DNA from: Acidobacteriota bacterium
GTDB taxonomy: Bacteria; Acidobacteriota; Terriglobia; Terriglobales; Acidobacteriaceae
Reading direction: 5' to 3'
NCBI GenBank assembly: GCA_021810735.1
Contig: JAJZIF010000043.1
Location: 1 to 14,600, forward strand
DNA length: 14,600 nt
The notes under the pieces are model-generated. The model saw only the letters and a list, made by a program, of their open reading frames with translations. It had not been told where the DNA came from and ran no database searches. How positions within the stretch are numbered: the first letter of the stretch is position 1; each line of letters opens with the position of its first letter. The translations under genes were made by a program, and so were the position numbers. Below, piece by piece: positions 7,077-13,794 of this stretch.

Positions 7077-7099
7077 CTCCTCCCAATTCAAACTAGGAG
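7077..7099 (+). promoter_or_regulatory. Possible hairpin sequestering the ribosome-binding site of the 40-aa gene
   Basis: The Shine-Dalgarno sequence AGGAG at 7095-7099 lies 7 bases before ATG 7107. Just upstream is CTCCTCCC (7077-7084), whose CTCC copies (7077-7080 or 7080-7083) can pair with GGAG at 7096-7099. In the closer register an A-U pair (7085 with 7094) beyond a mismatch adds to the stem. The stem is short, so this is a weak candidate for translational control or simply a structured leader. Confidence 0.3.
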
Positions 7100-7106
7100 A
7101 AACGCA

Positions 7107-7229
7107 ATGGCAAAACGCAGAGGTCGTAAAAAGCTGACCGTGGTTGGCCCACATCTGGGCGAGAAGCATCACAGGCGTCACAAGGGACACCGTAAAGAGC
7201 ATGGCCGCAAGCGGGGTCATCGCAAGTAG
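7107..7229 (+). CDS. Extremely basic His/Lys/Arg-rich mini-protein, 40 aa
   Basis: This short gene has a strong ribosome-binding site (TAGGAGAAACGCA before ATG 7107). It encodes 40 residues, of which 8 are Lys, 9 Arg and 7 His, against only two Glu. It starts MAKRRGRKKLTVVG, and from residue 20 on is almost entirely His, Lys, Arg and Gly (for example HHRRHKGHRKEHGRKRGHRK). Such composition implies nucleic-acid binding or a disordered polycation, as in protamine-like or virion-packaged basic peptides. The His residues could also bind metal. Its stop abuts the next ATG (TAGATG), and the start is the first in the capsid unit. It is too short for a family call. The strong ribosome-binding site and tight spacing make it a likely real gene. 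Confidence 0.7.
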   Translation: MAKRRGRKKLTVVGPHLGEKHHRRHKGHRKEHGRKRGHRK

Positions 7230-7466
7230 ATGGGAACCTTTCCTCCAGCCGTTTCTGGATCGTCTTCCCCACAGGGAGCTTCGCCTTCGGGCGGAGCTTC
7301 TCCTGTGATTAAACTGACCATGATTGGACAGTTGATTAAAAGCCTGGCCCAAGAATTTCCCCAGGGACAGGAAGGGATTCAGATGATGCTTCAGGGATTG
7401 CAGAAACTTCAGGCAAGCGCATCGGCGGCTTCCTCGCCCGCTCCCCAACCTGCTCCGCCCCGGTAG
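7230..7466 (+). CDS. Hypothetical low-complexity protein, 78 aa
   Basis: The ATG directly follows the stop of the 40-aa gene, so it is probably translated by reinitiation; there is no strong ribosome-binding site of its own. Residues 1-26 are rich in Ser, Pro, Gly and Ala. Residues 27-62 form a probable amphipathic helix (IGQLIKSLAQEF, then GIQMMLQGLQKLQ). Residues 63-78 are again Ala, Ser and Pro rich, ending PAPQPAPPR. A helix between two disordered tails resembles small scaffold or assembly chaperones. It lies immediately before the scaffold-like gene, which supports an assembly role, but I recognise no family. Confidence 0.6.
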   Translation: MGTFPPAVSGSSSPQGASPSGGASPVIKLTMIGQLIKSLAQEFPQGQEGIQMMLQGLQKLQASASAASSPAPQPAPPR

Positions 7467-7492
7467 TCTGACGAGTTTTTAAGGAGAACACT

Positions 7493-8335
7493 ATGACCGA
7501 ACTCGAATGGATGAAGCAAGAATCTGGACTGACCGACGACGAATTGAAGGCGTGGGAAGCCACGCTGGGCGATGCGAAATTTAAAGGCTTTCTCACCAAG
7601 ATCATGAAGGCGAACGAATCCGAGGGAGCGGCCCGCAGAAAAGCGGAGACGGAGTTGCAGCAGTTTACCGCCCGCTACGAAAACGAGTTTGTGCCAGAGA
7701 TGCGGAAAGTCGTGCAAGACTCTCTGGAGAAGGAAGGCGAAACCGCCGCCCTCCGAGCGAAGCTGGCCAAAGCCAAGGAATATGGCGTTGTTCCGGAAGA
7801 CGACACGACCGCCAATGCAAACCCCAATCCGCCTCGCGCGCAAGGCTCACCCGATCCCAACCTGGTAAACCGCGACGATTTTAGCCGTTTCTCGACCGCT
7901 CAGGCCAATACGGTTGTGGCGCTGCAAAATCTGAGCGCGGAGCATTTCTCGCTGTTTGGGACTCCACTGGGTGGAGTCGATGAACTGGTTACGGAAGTCA
8001 ATCGCCAGCATCAGCTTGGCAACCGGCAATTCACGCTGAAGAACGCTTGGGAGCAGAAACACAACGTCGCCGAAAAGCGCGCCGAGCAAACCGCCGCCGC
8101 GCAGAGAAAGCACGACGACGAAATCACAGCCAAGGCGGTCAAGGAATACGCCGAGAAGAACGGTTCCAATCCGAACCTTCGCACTGGGCGTCCCAGCAGA
8201 TTTTCCACGTATAAAGCCTCAGATGCACAGCAAGGCGAGAAGAAGCCTTGGCAGAGTGCCCGTGGAGCAAGAGAACGCAATGCGCCGTGGCGTGAGAATG
8301 CCAAGGCGAAGCTGCGAGAAGCAACAGCAGCGTAA
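7493..8335 (+). CDS. Probable capsid scaffolding protein
   Basis: Scaffolding proteins guide capsid subunits into a procapsid and are then removed. ATG 7493 has a strong AAGGAG at 7481-7486. The 280-aa product is hydrophilic and mostly helical. Residues 1-40 include a short motif (TDDELKAWEATLG), and residues 42-98 are a probable coiled coil rich in Ala, Arg, Glu and Lys. The linker at 103-122 is Pro/Asn-rich and residues 185-223 are a second charged helix. The C-terminal 57 residues are basic and Pro/Gly/Ser-containing, as in scaffolds that use a basic tail to contact the capsid protein. It lies directly before the major capsid gene, the usual scaffold position. There is no protease motif, so it is not a fused protease-scaffold. 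Confidence 0.75.
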   Translation: MTELEWMKQESGLTDDELKAWEATLGDAKFKGFLTKIMKANESEGAARRKAETELQQFTARYENEFVPEMRKVVQDSLEKEGETAALRAKLAKAKEYGVVPEDDTTANANPNPPRAQGSPDPNLVNRDDFSRFSTAQANTVVALQNLSAEHFSLFGTPLGGVDELVTEVNRQHQLGNRQFTLKNAWEQKHNVAEKRAEQTAAAQRKHDDEITAKAVKEYAEKNGSNPNLRTGRPSRFSTYKASDAQQGEKKPWQSARGARERNAPWRENAKAKLREATAA

Positions 8336-8359
8336 ATAGGCTGACAAGGAGAAAGCAGA

Positions 8360-9589
8360 ATGCCAACCCCGTTTGGTCCACTCTTCCCGGAAGTTTCGGC
8401 GACCACGCTGAATGAACTGATCGATGGTTATGTGTTCCAGAACAGTTATGTGGGAACGCCTTTCCAACGATATTTTCGCGCTTCCGGAGCATACGACCCA
8501 TTTAGCGGAGGCGCGGCCATGCAAGTGCCGCAACTCTATCAGGGAGCGCCCGGAGGAGCCATGTTCCCCGGTGAGGACCTCACCATCGTCCAGCCGCAGA
8601 TGATTACCGCCAGCATCTTCCAGCCAAAGAGCTATGCCAAATACACTCTGGTCAACGAGTTTGTGACCGAAGTGCAAAATAAAGGGCCAGAGGCGCGGGT
8701 CGGTATTCTCGAAGCCTATCTGAATCAGATGATGGAAGGCATCGACTTCCAACTGGAAGGCGATATGTTCCGCCATGGTCAGGCCGCAGGCAATGGCATT
8801 TCCGACAATCGGCTGGCTGCCATCAACGGCATCTCGGAAGCGTTGAACGACGGTGTGACGCCTTCCTGGGATGGAAATGTGTTCCCGACCTATGGCGGAC
8901 AGGCGCGCAATGGAGCTATCGATGGTTCTCTGAACTCGACACCGATTTGGCTGGGAGACCAGAATGGCAACCCAGCGCCGCCCAACTACCAGACATTGCT
9001 GAAGACCTACATGACGCCAATTTCCAATGGCGGCGACAAGCTTGGAGTGACCAGCTATATTGGCTACTCTGCGATTGCTAGCGCCTTCCAGCGTCAGCAG
9101 AGGTATGAAACCAGAGACGACCAAAACATCAACTGGAGTGGGATCAAGTTTGAGAACGCCACGATCTTCCAGGACGACATTATTCCTTCCAGTTCACCGA
9201 AACCCTCGATTGCCAATCTCTTTACCACAGTGAATGGGACAGCCCCGGCTCCAGGTGCAATTCAGACCGGCCAGTTCACTCTGACCTCAGCGATGCTGGC
9301 CAATCAGGGGATTTCCAATCTCCCCAATCTTGGCTTTACCTCGAATGCGACCAAGAACGGGTTGTCCGGTGGATTGAATACCGTTGTGGTTGGCGAACCG
9401 CTGTTCTGGGTAACTCCAGATGTATGGAAATACCGCGAGGCGGATGGCGCTCCGGTGAACTACTACTTTATGGACCCAGCACGGTGGCCGGAGAATCCCT
9501 GGCTGTATGTGCAATGGTTGCGGCATGTTTTGAACTTCTACAATCCGACACCCCGTGAAGATCAACAGTGCTACGGGATACTCGGATAG
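8360..9589 (+). CDS. Major capsid protein (HK97-fold, by context and sequence character)
   Basis: This is the shell-forming protein. ATG 8360 has AAGGAG at 8346-8351. The 409-aa product has the expected order. The N-terminal arm is followed by an E-loop-like stretch rich in Gly, Phe and Pro (about 45-75). A long central helix comes next (112-135, GILEAYLNQMMEGIDFQLEG). The P-domain strand is near 258-276 (WSGIKFENATIFQDDIIP), and the C-terminal strands include FMDPARWPENPWLYVQW. Residues 277-340 form a Ser/Asn/Pro/Gly-rich stretch that may be a surface insertion. No pro-domain or protease-cleavage motif is evident at the N-terminus, and none is needed if a separate scaffold is used. It is the central gene of the capsid unit, flanked by the scaffold and two probable decoration proteins. 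Confidence 0.85.
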   Translation: MPTPFGPLFPEVSATTLNELIDGYVFQNSYVGTPFQRYFRASGAYDPFSGGAAMQVPQLYQGAPGGAMFPGEDLTIVQPQMITASIFQPKSYAKYTLVNEFVTEVQNKGPEARVGILEAYLNQMMEGIDFQLEGDMFRHGQAAGNGISDNRLAAINGISEALNDGVTPSWDGNVFPTYGGQARNGAIDGSLNSTPIWLGDQNGNPAPPNYQTLLKTYMTPISNGGDKLGVTSYIGYSAIASAFQRQQRYETRDDQNINWSGIKFENATIFQDDIIPSSSPKPSIANLFTTVNGTAPAPGAIQTGQFTLTSAMLANQGISNLPNLGFTSNATKNGLSGGLNTVVVGEPLFWVTPDVWKYREADGAPVNYYFMDPARWPENPWLYVQWLRHVLNFYNPTPREDQQCYGILG

Positions 9590-9619
9590 AGTAACTATTT
9601 CGTTTCAAGGAGATAGACA

Positions 9620-10300
9620 ATGGCGAAGTTTCCGAGTACCGGCGTAAACATTCCGGGCTACATCAACACCTGCAACTCTCCGAGTCAGTCGGGATACCAG
9701 GATACAGTCGGCAATCCATACTGGATGGGAATGACGGCGGGCAAGATCGTTACGCTGGGGCCGACAGAGTGCGAGCAATTCTTCGCTCCGGGAACGCAGG
9801 GTTATGACGGCGCATACCAGTGGGTACAGCTAGACTCTGGAGCGACCGCCGCGAATGCCGTAGCGGGTCGTGCCGCCTATCTTCTCCTCGATCAAGGCTC
9901 ATCGCAGGGCACACTGCCGGAAACGGCTTACGATGTGCCGACGGTCACGACCGCCGATGTTGCCGCGTCTGTCTATGGTTCGACTGCGCTGGCCAACGCT
10001 TTCTTTTGCGGTGTGTTCGTCAATCCATCGACGTTCAACAATGCCTCCAACACTCCCACTCCGGGCAACTGGTGCTTTATCTTCGTGGGAGCGGGTCGAG
10101 CGGCTGTCGATGTAGGGGCCGTGGCTGCGATTGCTCTTGGCAACGCGGTGTTTCCCGATACCTCGAATACGGGCAAATTTGAAGGTGCAGCCGACCTTCC
10201 TTTGACCGCTGGAGTTGTCGGGATTGGAATTTCTGCTGCGGCGGTCAATACCACCGGCGTGGCGTATTACCCAGACTTCATCAACCGCATCCCGTTCTAA
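9620..10300 (+). CDS. Probable capsid decoration/structural protein, 226 aa
   Basis: The gene follows the major capsid gene with AAGGAG at 9607-9612 before ATG 9620. The protein is Gly, Ala, Thr and Asn rich and beta-sheet-like, with hydrophobic strands at about 83-91 (GRAAYLLLD), 125-134 (LANAFFCGVF) and 149-158 (GNWCFIFVGA), and at 189-206 (AADLPLTAGVVGIGISAA). It has few charged residues and contains no catalytic motif. Position right after the capsid gene, and abundant beta and Gly residues, are typical of head decoration or cement proteins that bind the outside of the shell. I do not recognise a named family, so decoration is an inference. A minor head or neck component is the alternative. 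Confidence 0.65.
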   Translation: MAKFPSTGVNIPGYINTCNSPSQSGYQDTVGNPYWMGMTAGKIVTLGPTECEQFFAPGTQGYDGAYQWVQLDSGATAANAVAGRAAYLLLDQGSSQGTLPETAYDVPTVTTADVAASVYGSTALANAFFCGVFVNPSTFNNASNTPTPGNWCFIFVGAGRAAVDVGAVAAIALGNAVFPDTSNTGKFEGAADLPLTAGVVGIGISAAAVNTTGVAYYPDFINRIPF

Positions 10301-10309
10301 GGAGGAAGC

Positions 10310-10636
10310 ATGTCAGCAGGAACAAGCGTACTGGTTCTGGGAGATCGGGACACCTTCGGCGGACACTTTTACGGCCCCGCCGATCACAGCGGCCCCACCA
10401 GTTATCCCACAGGCGGAGAGTTGGTCGATCCGGTTGCATTGGGATGCTCGAATGGGGTGCAAACCTTGGTTCCCTCGGCAGACCAAACTGGCACGTATTG
10501 GACGATTCCCGTACCGCTGAACAACGGGCATACCCAATGGAAGCTGATTTGGATCGTTCTTGCCACGGGAGCGCAAGTGGCCGCGAACACCAATCTTTCC
10601 GGGTATACGATTCGGCTGTCGGCAATAGGACAATAA
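10310..10636 (+). CDS. Probable small virion protein, 108 aa (possible second decoration protein)
   Basis: This gene has the strongest ribosome-binding site in the window (AAGGAGG at 10299-10305 before ATG 10310), overlapping the upstream stop. That implies high expression, as for capsid components. The 108-aa protein is beta-rich with few charges. Strands are visible at 5-10 (TSVLVLG), 61-69 (GTYWTIPVP), 75-86 (TQWKLIWIVLAT) and 97-107 (SGYTIRLSAIG). The WTIPVPLNNG...WKLIWIVLATG pattern suggests a jelly-roll-like or Ig-like sandwich with a C-terminal edge strand. It ends 25 bases before a strong intrinsic terminator, so it is the last gene of the high-expression capsid unit. The role is inferred from position; no family is recognised. 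Confidence 0.65.
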   Translation: MSAGTSVLVLGDRDTFGGHFYGPADHSGPTSYPTGGELVDPVALGCSNGVQTLVPSADQTGTYWTIPVPLNNGHTQWKLIWIVLATGAQVAANTNLSGYTIRLSAIGQ

Positions 10637-10661
10637 AGATTCTGTTTCTCTTCTCCCAAGG

Positions 10662-10687
10662 GGTCGGGGCTTCGGTCCCGGCCTTTT
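10662..10687 (+). terminator. Intrinsic (Rho-independent) terminator after capsid genes
   Basis: GGTCGGGGC (10662-10670) and GTCCCGGCC (10675-10683) form a 9-bp stem, seven Watson-Crick and two G-U pairs. It is capped by a TTCG tetraloop (10671-10674) closed by C-G, and followed by TTTT (10684-10687). The loop-closing C(UUCG)G is an exceptionally stable tetraloop. The T-run is short, so some read-through into the neck genes is likely. It acts on the + strand only; the reverse strand has no T-run. Confidence 0.85.
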
Positions 10688-10693
10688 CAATTT

Positions 10694-10697
10694 GGAG
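10694..10697 (+). promoter_or_regulatory. Ribosome-binding site (GGAG) deciding the start of the adaptor gene
   Basis: GGAG here is 6 bases before ATG 10704. An in-frame TTG at 10692 would give a four-residue longer protein, but it would bury the Shine-Dalgarno sequence inside the coding region. ATG 10704 is therefore the better start. Confidence 0.75.
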
Positions 10698-10703
10698 TCA
10701 ACG

Positions 10704-11936
10704 ATGGCCTTGATCGACATGATGAGTGAAATTACGGAGTTGGTTCCGGCGATGAGTCGCATTCGTGCCAAGACACTCATCAATCGCTCATGGAAGTATG
10801 TCCAGGATTCGATGCTGTGGAGCTTCCAGTTGCAGCAAGGCGGCTTCTCGACGCCGAACATCTCGACCGACGGGTCGATCACGGCAACTCTCGGAAGTCC
10901 CACGATCGTGGGAGACCTGAATGCGACGATCTCATGGAATGCTTTGCCGCTGATCTACAGCCCCACTGTACAGCAGTTTCGCGCGCAAGGATACTCCATC
11001 TACTCGATCATCGCCATGACGGGCAATGGCTCCATCGCGTATGCAACCATCACTTCCGATGGAGTAGGCCAGACGCCGGGAACTTACACCTACGATGTGC
11101 TGGATGGGGCTGGGACGGGTACAGGAGCAGCCGTCGAAATCACAGTGGAGTCGGATGGTACGGTCACAAACGCTCCGTTTGTGCTTTCCGGTGGCAGCGG
11201 ATATATCCAACCCTATATCAACTTCGCGGAAGGCGGAACGCCCGCCACATTTACCTTCACACAGTTTGCCGTGCTGACGCTCGACCGTCCCTTCATCGAT
11301 CCGCTTCCCTTCTACTCTGGGGTGGGATACCAGATGTATTACGCCTATATTGCCATGCCTCCCGGATTCAAGCGGTTTCTGACCGTGGCGGACATGTTCG
11401 ATATGTGGTCGATGGACTTGTGGACTTCGCGGAGAACTATCGATTTGGACGATCCTACGCGGCTGCTGACTTCCAACCCTACCACCATGGCGGCGTTGGG
11501 AGTAGACCGGCGCGGAGCGGGCACAACTACGCCATCCGCCACACTCGGTCAGCAACTCTATGAAATGTATCCGTATCCTTCGACGCCGATTTCCTATCAA
11601 TGGTATGGCGTGGTGGAATTTCCTTATTTAATCAACAATGCGGACACGCTGCCCTACCCCATCGACGAGGAGTTAGTAACGCAGAAAGCCCTCACTTGGG
11701 CCTATCGCGATGCGGAGTCGAGAAAAGATATCATGGCGGCCAAAGGCAGTGGCGGCAATTATTTAGGTCTTAAGAGTGCCAGCGAGGAAGACTTTCTGAT
11801 TCGCCTGAAGACGCTGCGATTGCTCGATAGGGATGCGGTAGACAGTTATTTCGTGGACATGCGTGCGGCAACGAGTGGCTTCCCACGCGTACCGTATTTC
11901 AATTCGACGACCAGGCAGACGGGGCCAGGCTGGTAG
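10704..11936 (+). CDS. Probable head-tail adaptor (neck) protein with beta insertion
   Basis: The 410-aa product begins 17 bases beyond the terminator. Residues 1-40 are helical (LINRSWKYVQDSMLWSFQL), as in proteins that dock under the portal. Residues 285-335 contain LYEMYPYPSTPISYQWYG followed by PYLINNADTLPYPIDEELV, then a helix QKALTWAYRDAES. This 'YPxPxxxxxYxxxY, then P-I-DEELV helix' layout is typical of short-tailed phage adaptors (P22 gp4/T7 gp11-like). The adaptor forms the ring between portal and tail. Residues about 118-170 form a Gly/Thr-rich stretch (GAGTGTGAAVEITVESDG and GGSGY) that looks like an inserted beta module seen in environmental phage virion proteins. The C-terminus (340-410) is helical then extended. 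The family call is by layout and position. Confidence 0.65.
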   Translation: MALIDMMSEITELVPAMSRIRAKTLINRSWKYVQDSMLWSFQLQQGGFSTPNISTDGSITATLGSPTIVGDLNATISWNALPLIYSPTVQQFRAQGYSIYSIIAMTGNGSIAYATITSDGVGQTPGTYTYDVLDGAGTGTGAAVEITVESDGTVTNAPFVLSGGSGYIQPYINFAEGGTPATFTFTQFAVLTLDRPFIDPLPFYSGVGYQMYYAYIAMPPGFKRFLTVADMFDMWSMDLWTSRRTIDLDDPTRLLTSNPTTMAALGVDRRGAGTTTPSATLGQQLYEMYPYPSTPISYQWYGVVEFPYLINNADTLPYPIDEELVTQKALTWAYRDAESRKDIMAAKGSGGNYLGLKSASEEDFLIRLKTLRLLDRDAVDSYFVDMRAATSGFPRVPYFNSTTRQTGPGW

Positions 11937-11949
11937 AGGGAAAATTAGC

Positions 11950-12219
11950 ATGAGTGCGCCAACGCTGTCCTTTTTATATGCGGAGCAAGCGGCGCTGTTG
12001 GCTCTGGGAGCCGGACTGACGCAGGAGCAGTTTGTTTCCGCGTATCCGAGTCCATTGGCGGTTTCCTCGTACCAACAGGCAATGGCGGATGCAAACTACT
12101 GGCTGTCATGGGGTGGAGCGTTGAATAAGATCGTGTTGCAGATTGAAGCCCGACTCGGTCAGCCGTTGCCGCCTCCGGGTGGTTTGTTCCCGATCAATGG
12201 CAGGATGTTCCCAATGTAG
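11950..12219 (+). CDS. Hypothetical protein, 89 aa
   Basis: I do not recognise this protein. The frame is open back to 11863, but that would overlap the adaptor gene. ATG 11950 lies 13 bases after its stop, with GAGGG at 11936-11940 as a moderate ribosome-binding site, so I take 11950. The 89-residue product is uncharged and mainly helical up to residue 65 (LSFLYAEQAALLALGAGL, then FVSAYPSPLAVSSYQQAM). A Pro/Gly-rich end follows (GQPLPPPGGLFPINGRMFP). There is no signal peptide or transmembrane segment, although residues 7-20 are hydrophobic. It may be a small neck or tail-assembly component, judged only by its place between two neck genes. Confidence 0.65.
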   Translation: MSAPTLSFLYAEQAALLALGAGLTQEQFVSAYPSPLAVSSYQQAMADANYWLSWGGALNKIVLQIEARLGQPLPPPGGLFPINGRMFPM

Positions 12220-12233
12220 AAAGGAGCAATCGA

Positions 12234-12461
12234 ATGGCAAGGAAAAAGAAGTGGATTGGCGGGGCGGTCAAACATCCCGGCGCGCTGAAAGCAGCCGCCG
12301 AGAAAGATGGACTGACTACCAAGGAAGAGGCGCGGAAGGAGTCGCATAGCTCGAACCCGAAGATTCGAGCGCGCGGCAACTTGGCGAAGCGGTTCCTGGG
12401 CACGGCGAAGCGGGGCAACATTCGCAAGAAGGGCCGCAAGCATTCTCGGAAGAGGGCATGA
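12234..12461 (+). CDS. Lys/Arg-rich small phage protein with HPGAL motif, 75 aa
   Basis: ATG 12234 has AAGGAG at 12221-12226. Of 75 residues, 15 are Lys and 10 Arg. The N-terminus MARKKKWIGGAVKHPGALKA carries the WI-x-x-AVKHPGAL pattern. I recall this pattern from small basic proteins of unknown function encoded next to structural genes in many phages. A middle helix follows (KDGLTTKEEARKE), and the last 25 residues are almost continuous Lys/Arg/Gly (KRGNIRKKGRKHSRKRA). It is probably nucleic-acid binding and perhaps packaged in the virion, but no function is established to my knowledge. It overlaps the next gene's start region: the next GTG begins right after its TGA. With the 40-aa protein at 7107 it is one of two very basic mini-proteins in this module. 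Confidence 0.75.
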   Translation: MARKKKWIGGAVKHPGALKAAAEKDGLTTKEEARKESHSSNPKIRARGNLAKRFLGTAKRGNIRKKGRKHSRKRA

Positions 12462-13793
12462 GTGGCGGGATCGTATTCCTATCTGAGTTGGGGCCAACTG
12501 CGGGCCGAACTCCTGCAACGTTTGCAGGATGCGGGAGGAGTGTATACGTCCGCCGCAGAAGCCGATCTTTATCTGACGGAGGCGCTTCGACTTATCAATT
12601 CCATCACCTTCATCTGGAACGTGGATTATGCCTTCCCGTTCAATCCCGGAGATACATGGAAGACCCTGAACGTTCCAGGTAGTCCTCGGCAACGGACTGT
12701 CACCGATGCCGATCTTTACGATCAGATTGAAGCCATGTTGCTGGAGCCGATGTCGGGCGGCACTTGGGCAGGGAGCAGTCAGTACAATCTCGGCATGATC
12801 GCGGCGGCAGTGCAATATCGTCGGGATGAGCTTCTTCTCCAGTCCGCCGCCAATCCGGTGAATCTGCTGCTGCCCTCTCCGCTGGTTTCGCAGCGCACGT
12901 TTCTGCCCGATTCGACGCTCGATGTCTTTCGCGTTCGTTGGATCGCCGCAGACTCCTCGATGCCATACGTCCTAGGGCGTGAAGACATCTCGACGGTGAA
13001 TGCCTTTCATCCTCTGGGGACAACGCAGCTTGGAGCGCCAGATTCTTGGATGATTACCGCAAACCCGCCTTTATCGTTCGATTGCTCTTGTCCACCTAAC
13101 CAGCCGGGAACCTGGGACATGATTCTCAGTTTCGCTGGAGCCTCGTTTGCGCCGCCAGCAGCCACGCCTGTCGGCATTCCGGACGATTGGACTCCGGCGC
13201 TCGTCTATGGCGCGCTGGCCGATGTGCTGGCCAACTCCCCAGAAGGACGGGATGCGGCGCGAGCGAAGTACTGTCTGGCGCGATATGAGCTACTGAGGAA
13301 GGCGATGCTCTCTCTGCCTTGGCTGTTCGAGGCTGCGGTGAATGGAATCGAGGTTGATACACCATCGTATAAGGAAATCGATGCGTGGCTTCAGAATTGG
13401 GAACAAAGATTGCCAACGGATGACCCGCAGATCGTGGTGGGAGGCGTCGATCTAGTCGCTCTCGCTCCCTTCGCGGCAGTCTTTGGATTCCCGCAGTTGG
13501 TCGTGCTCAGTGTAGTGGGAAACGCTCCCATTCCCGCCAGCGATGCCGCCGAAGTCCAACTCAGCCGAGATGGAGTGGATGCGGTGCTGGCTTATTCTCA
13601 GCATGTGGCTAGCTTCAAAATGGGCGGCGCGGACTTCGCCGCAACCATGCCGCTGCTCGAACAGTTTGAAACGTACTGCCGCAAGAAGAACGCGGAATAT
13701 GCGGCCTTGGGTATCTATCGGCCAGATCTATTGAGCGAGGGATTCCGGGACGACCAGGCCGATCCAAGGTTCGAGAAAGATAGGGTGAGGTAG
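12462..13793 (+). CDS. Probable second neck/adaptor-type structural protein, 443 aa
   Basis: GTG 12462 follows directly on the upstream TGA, with GGAAGAGGG just before; an ATG at 12458 is out of frame. The product is 443 aa. Residues 8-60 (WGQLRAELLQRL, then ADLYLTEALRLINSITFIWNVDYAF) match the helix-then-strand start seen in head-tail adaptors. Residues 140-235 are beta-rich. Residues 240-300 (PDDWTPALVYGALADVLANSPEG, then a helix to about 290) resemble the C-terminal helix pair of such adaptors. The remaining 150 residues add a second helical segment, ending in a charged tail (RDDQADPRFEKDRVR). It is probably a neck component stacked on the first adaptor, or a tail-completion protein; the assignment is from architecture and position only. 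Confidence 0.6.
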   Translation: MAGSYSYLSWGQLRAELLQRLQDAGGVYTSAAEADLYLTEALRLINSITFIWNVDYAFPFNPGDTWKTLNVPGSPRQRTVTDADLYDQIEAMLLEPMSGGTWAGSSQYNLGMIAAAVQYRRDELLLQSAANPVNLLLPSPLVSQRTFLPDSTLDVFRVRWIAADSSMPYVLGREDISTVNAFHPLGTTQLGAPDSWMITANPPLSFDCSCPPNQPGTWDMILSFAGASFAPPAATPVGIPDDWTPALVYGALADVLANSPEGRDAARAKYCLARYELLRKAMLSLPWLFEAAVNGIEVDTPSYKEIDAWLQNWEQRLPTDDPQIVVGGVDLVALAPFAAVFGFPQLVVLSVVGNAPIPASDAAEVQLSRDGVDAVLAYSQHVASFKMGGADFAATMPLLEQFETYCRKKNAEYAALGIYRPDLLSEGFRDDQADPRFEKDRVR

Positions 13794-13794
13794 A

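Noticed and set aside
7018..7105. tRNA-like elements: TTTAGTCTAATGG with a GTCT/AGAC D-arm-like hairpin (7027-7041) and a TTCAAAC T-loop-like heptamer (7087-7093), spaced as in a long-variable-arm tRNA
   Set aside because: The anticodon stem has only 3 of 5 pairs, position 33 is not T, the T-stem has only 3 of 5 pairs, and the acceptor arms do not pair with a CCA end. The 3' part is the ribosome-binding site of the next gene. At most a decayed remnant; tRNAscan-SE or Infernal would settle it.
8219..9124. 301-aa open frame on the minus strand
   Set aside because: Antisense to the scaffold and major capsid genes; no start signal and no recognisable motif.
10790..11563. 257-aa open frame on the plus strand
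   Set aside because: Out-of-frame shadow of the adaptor gene; rich in Arg, His and Cys with no ribosome-binding site.
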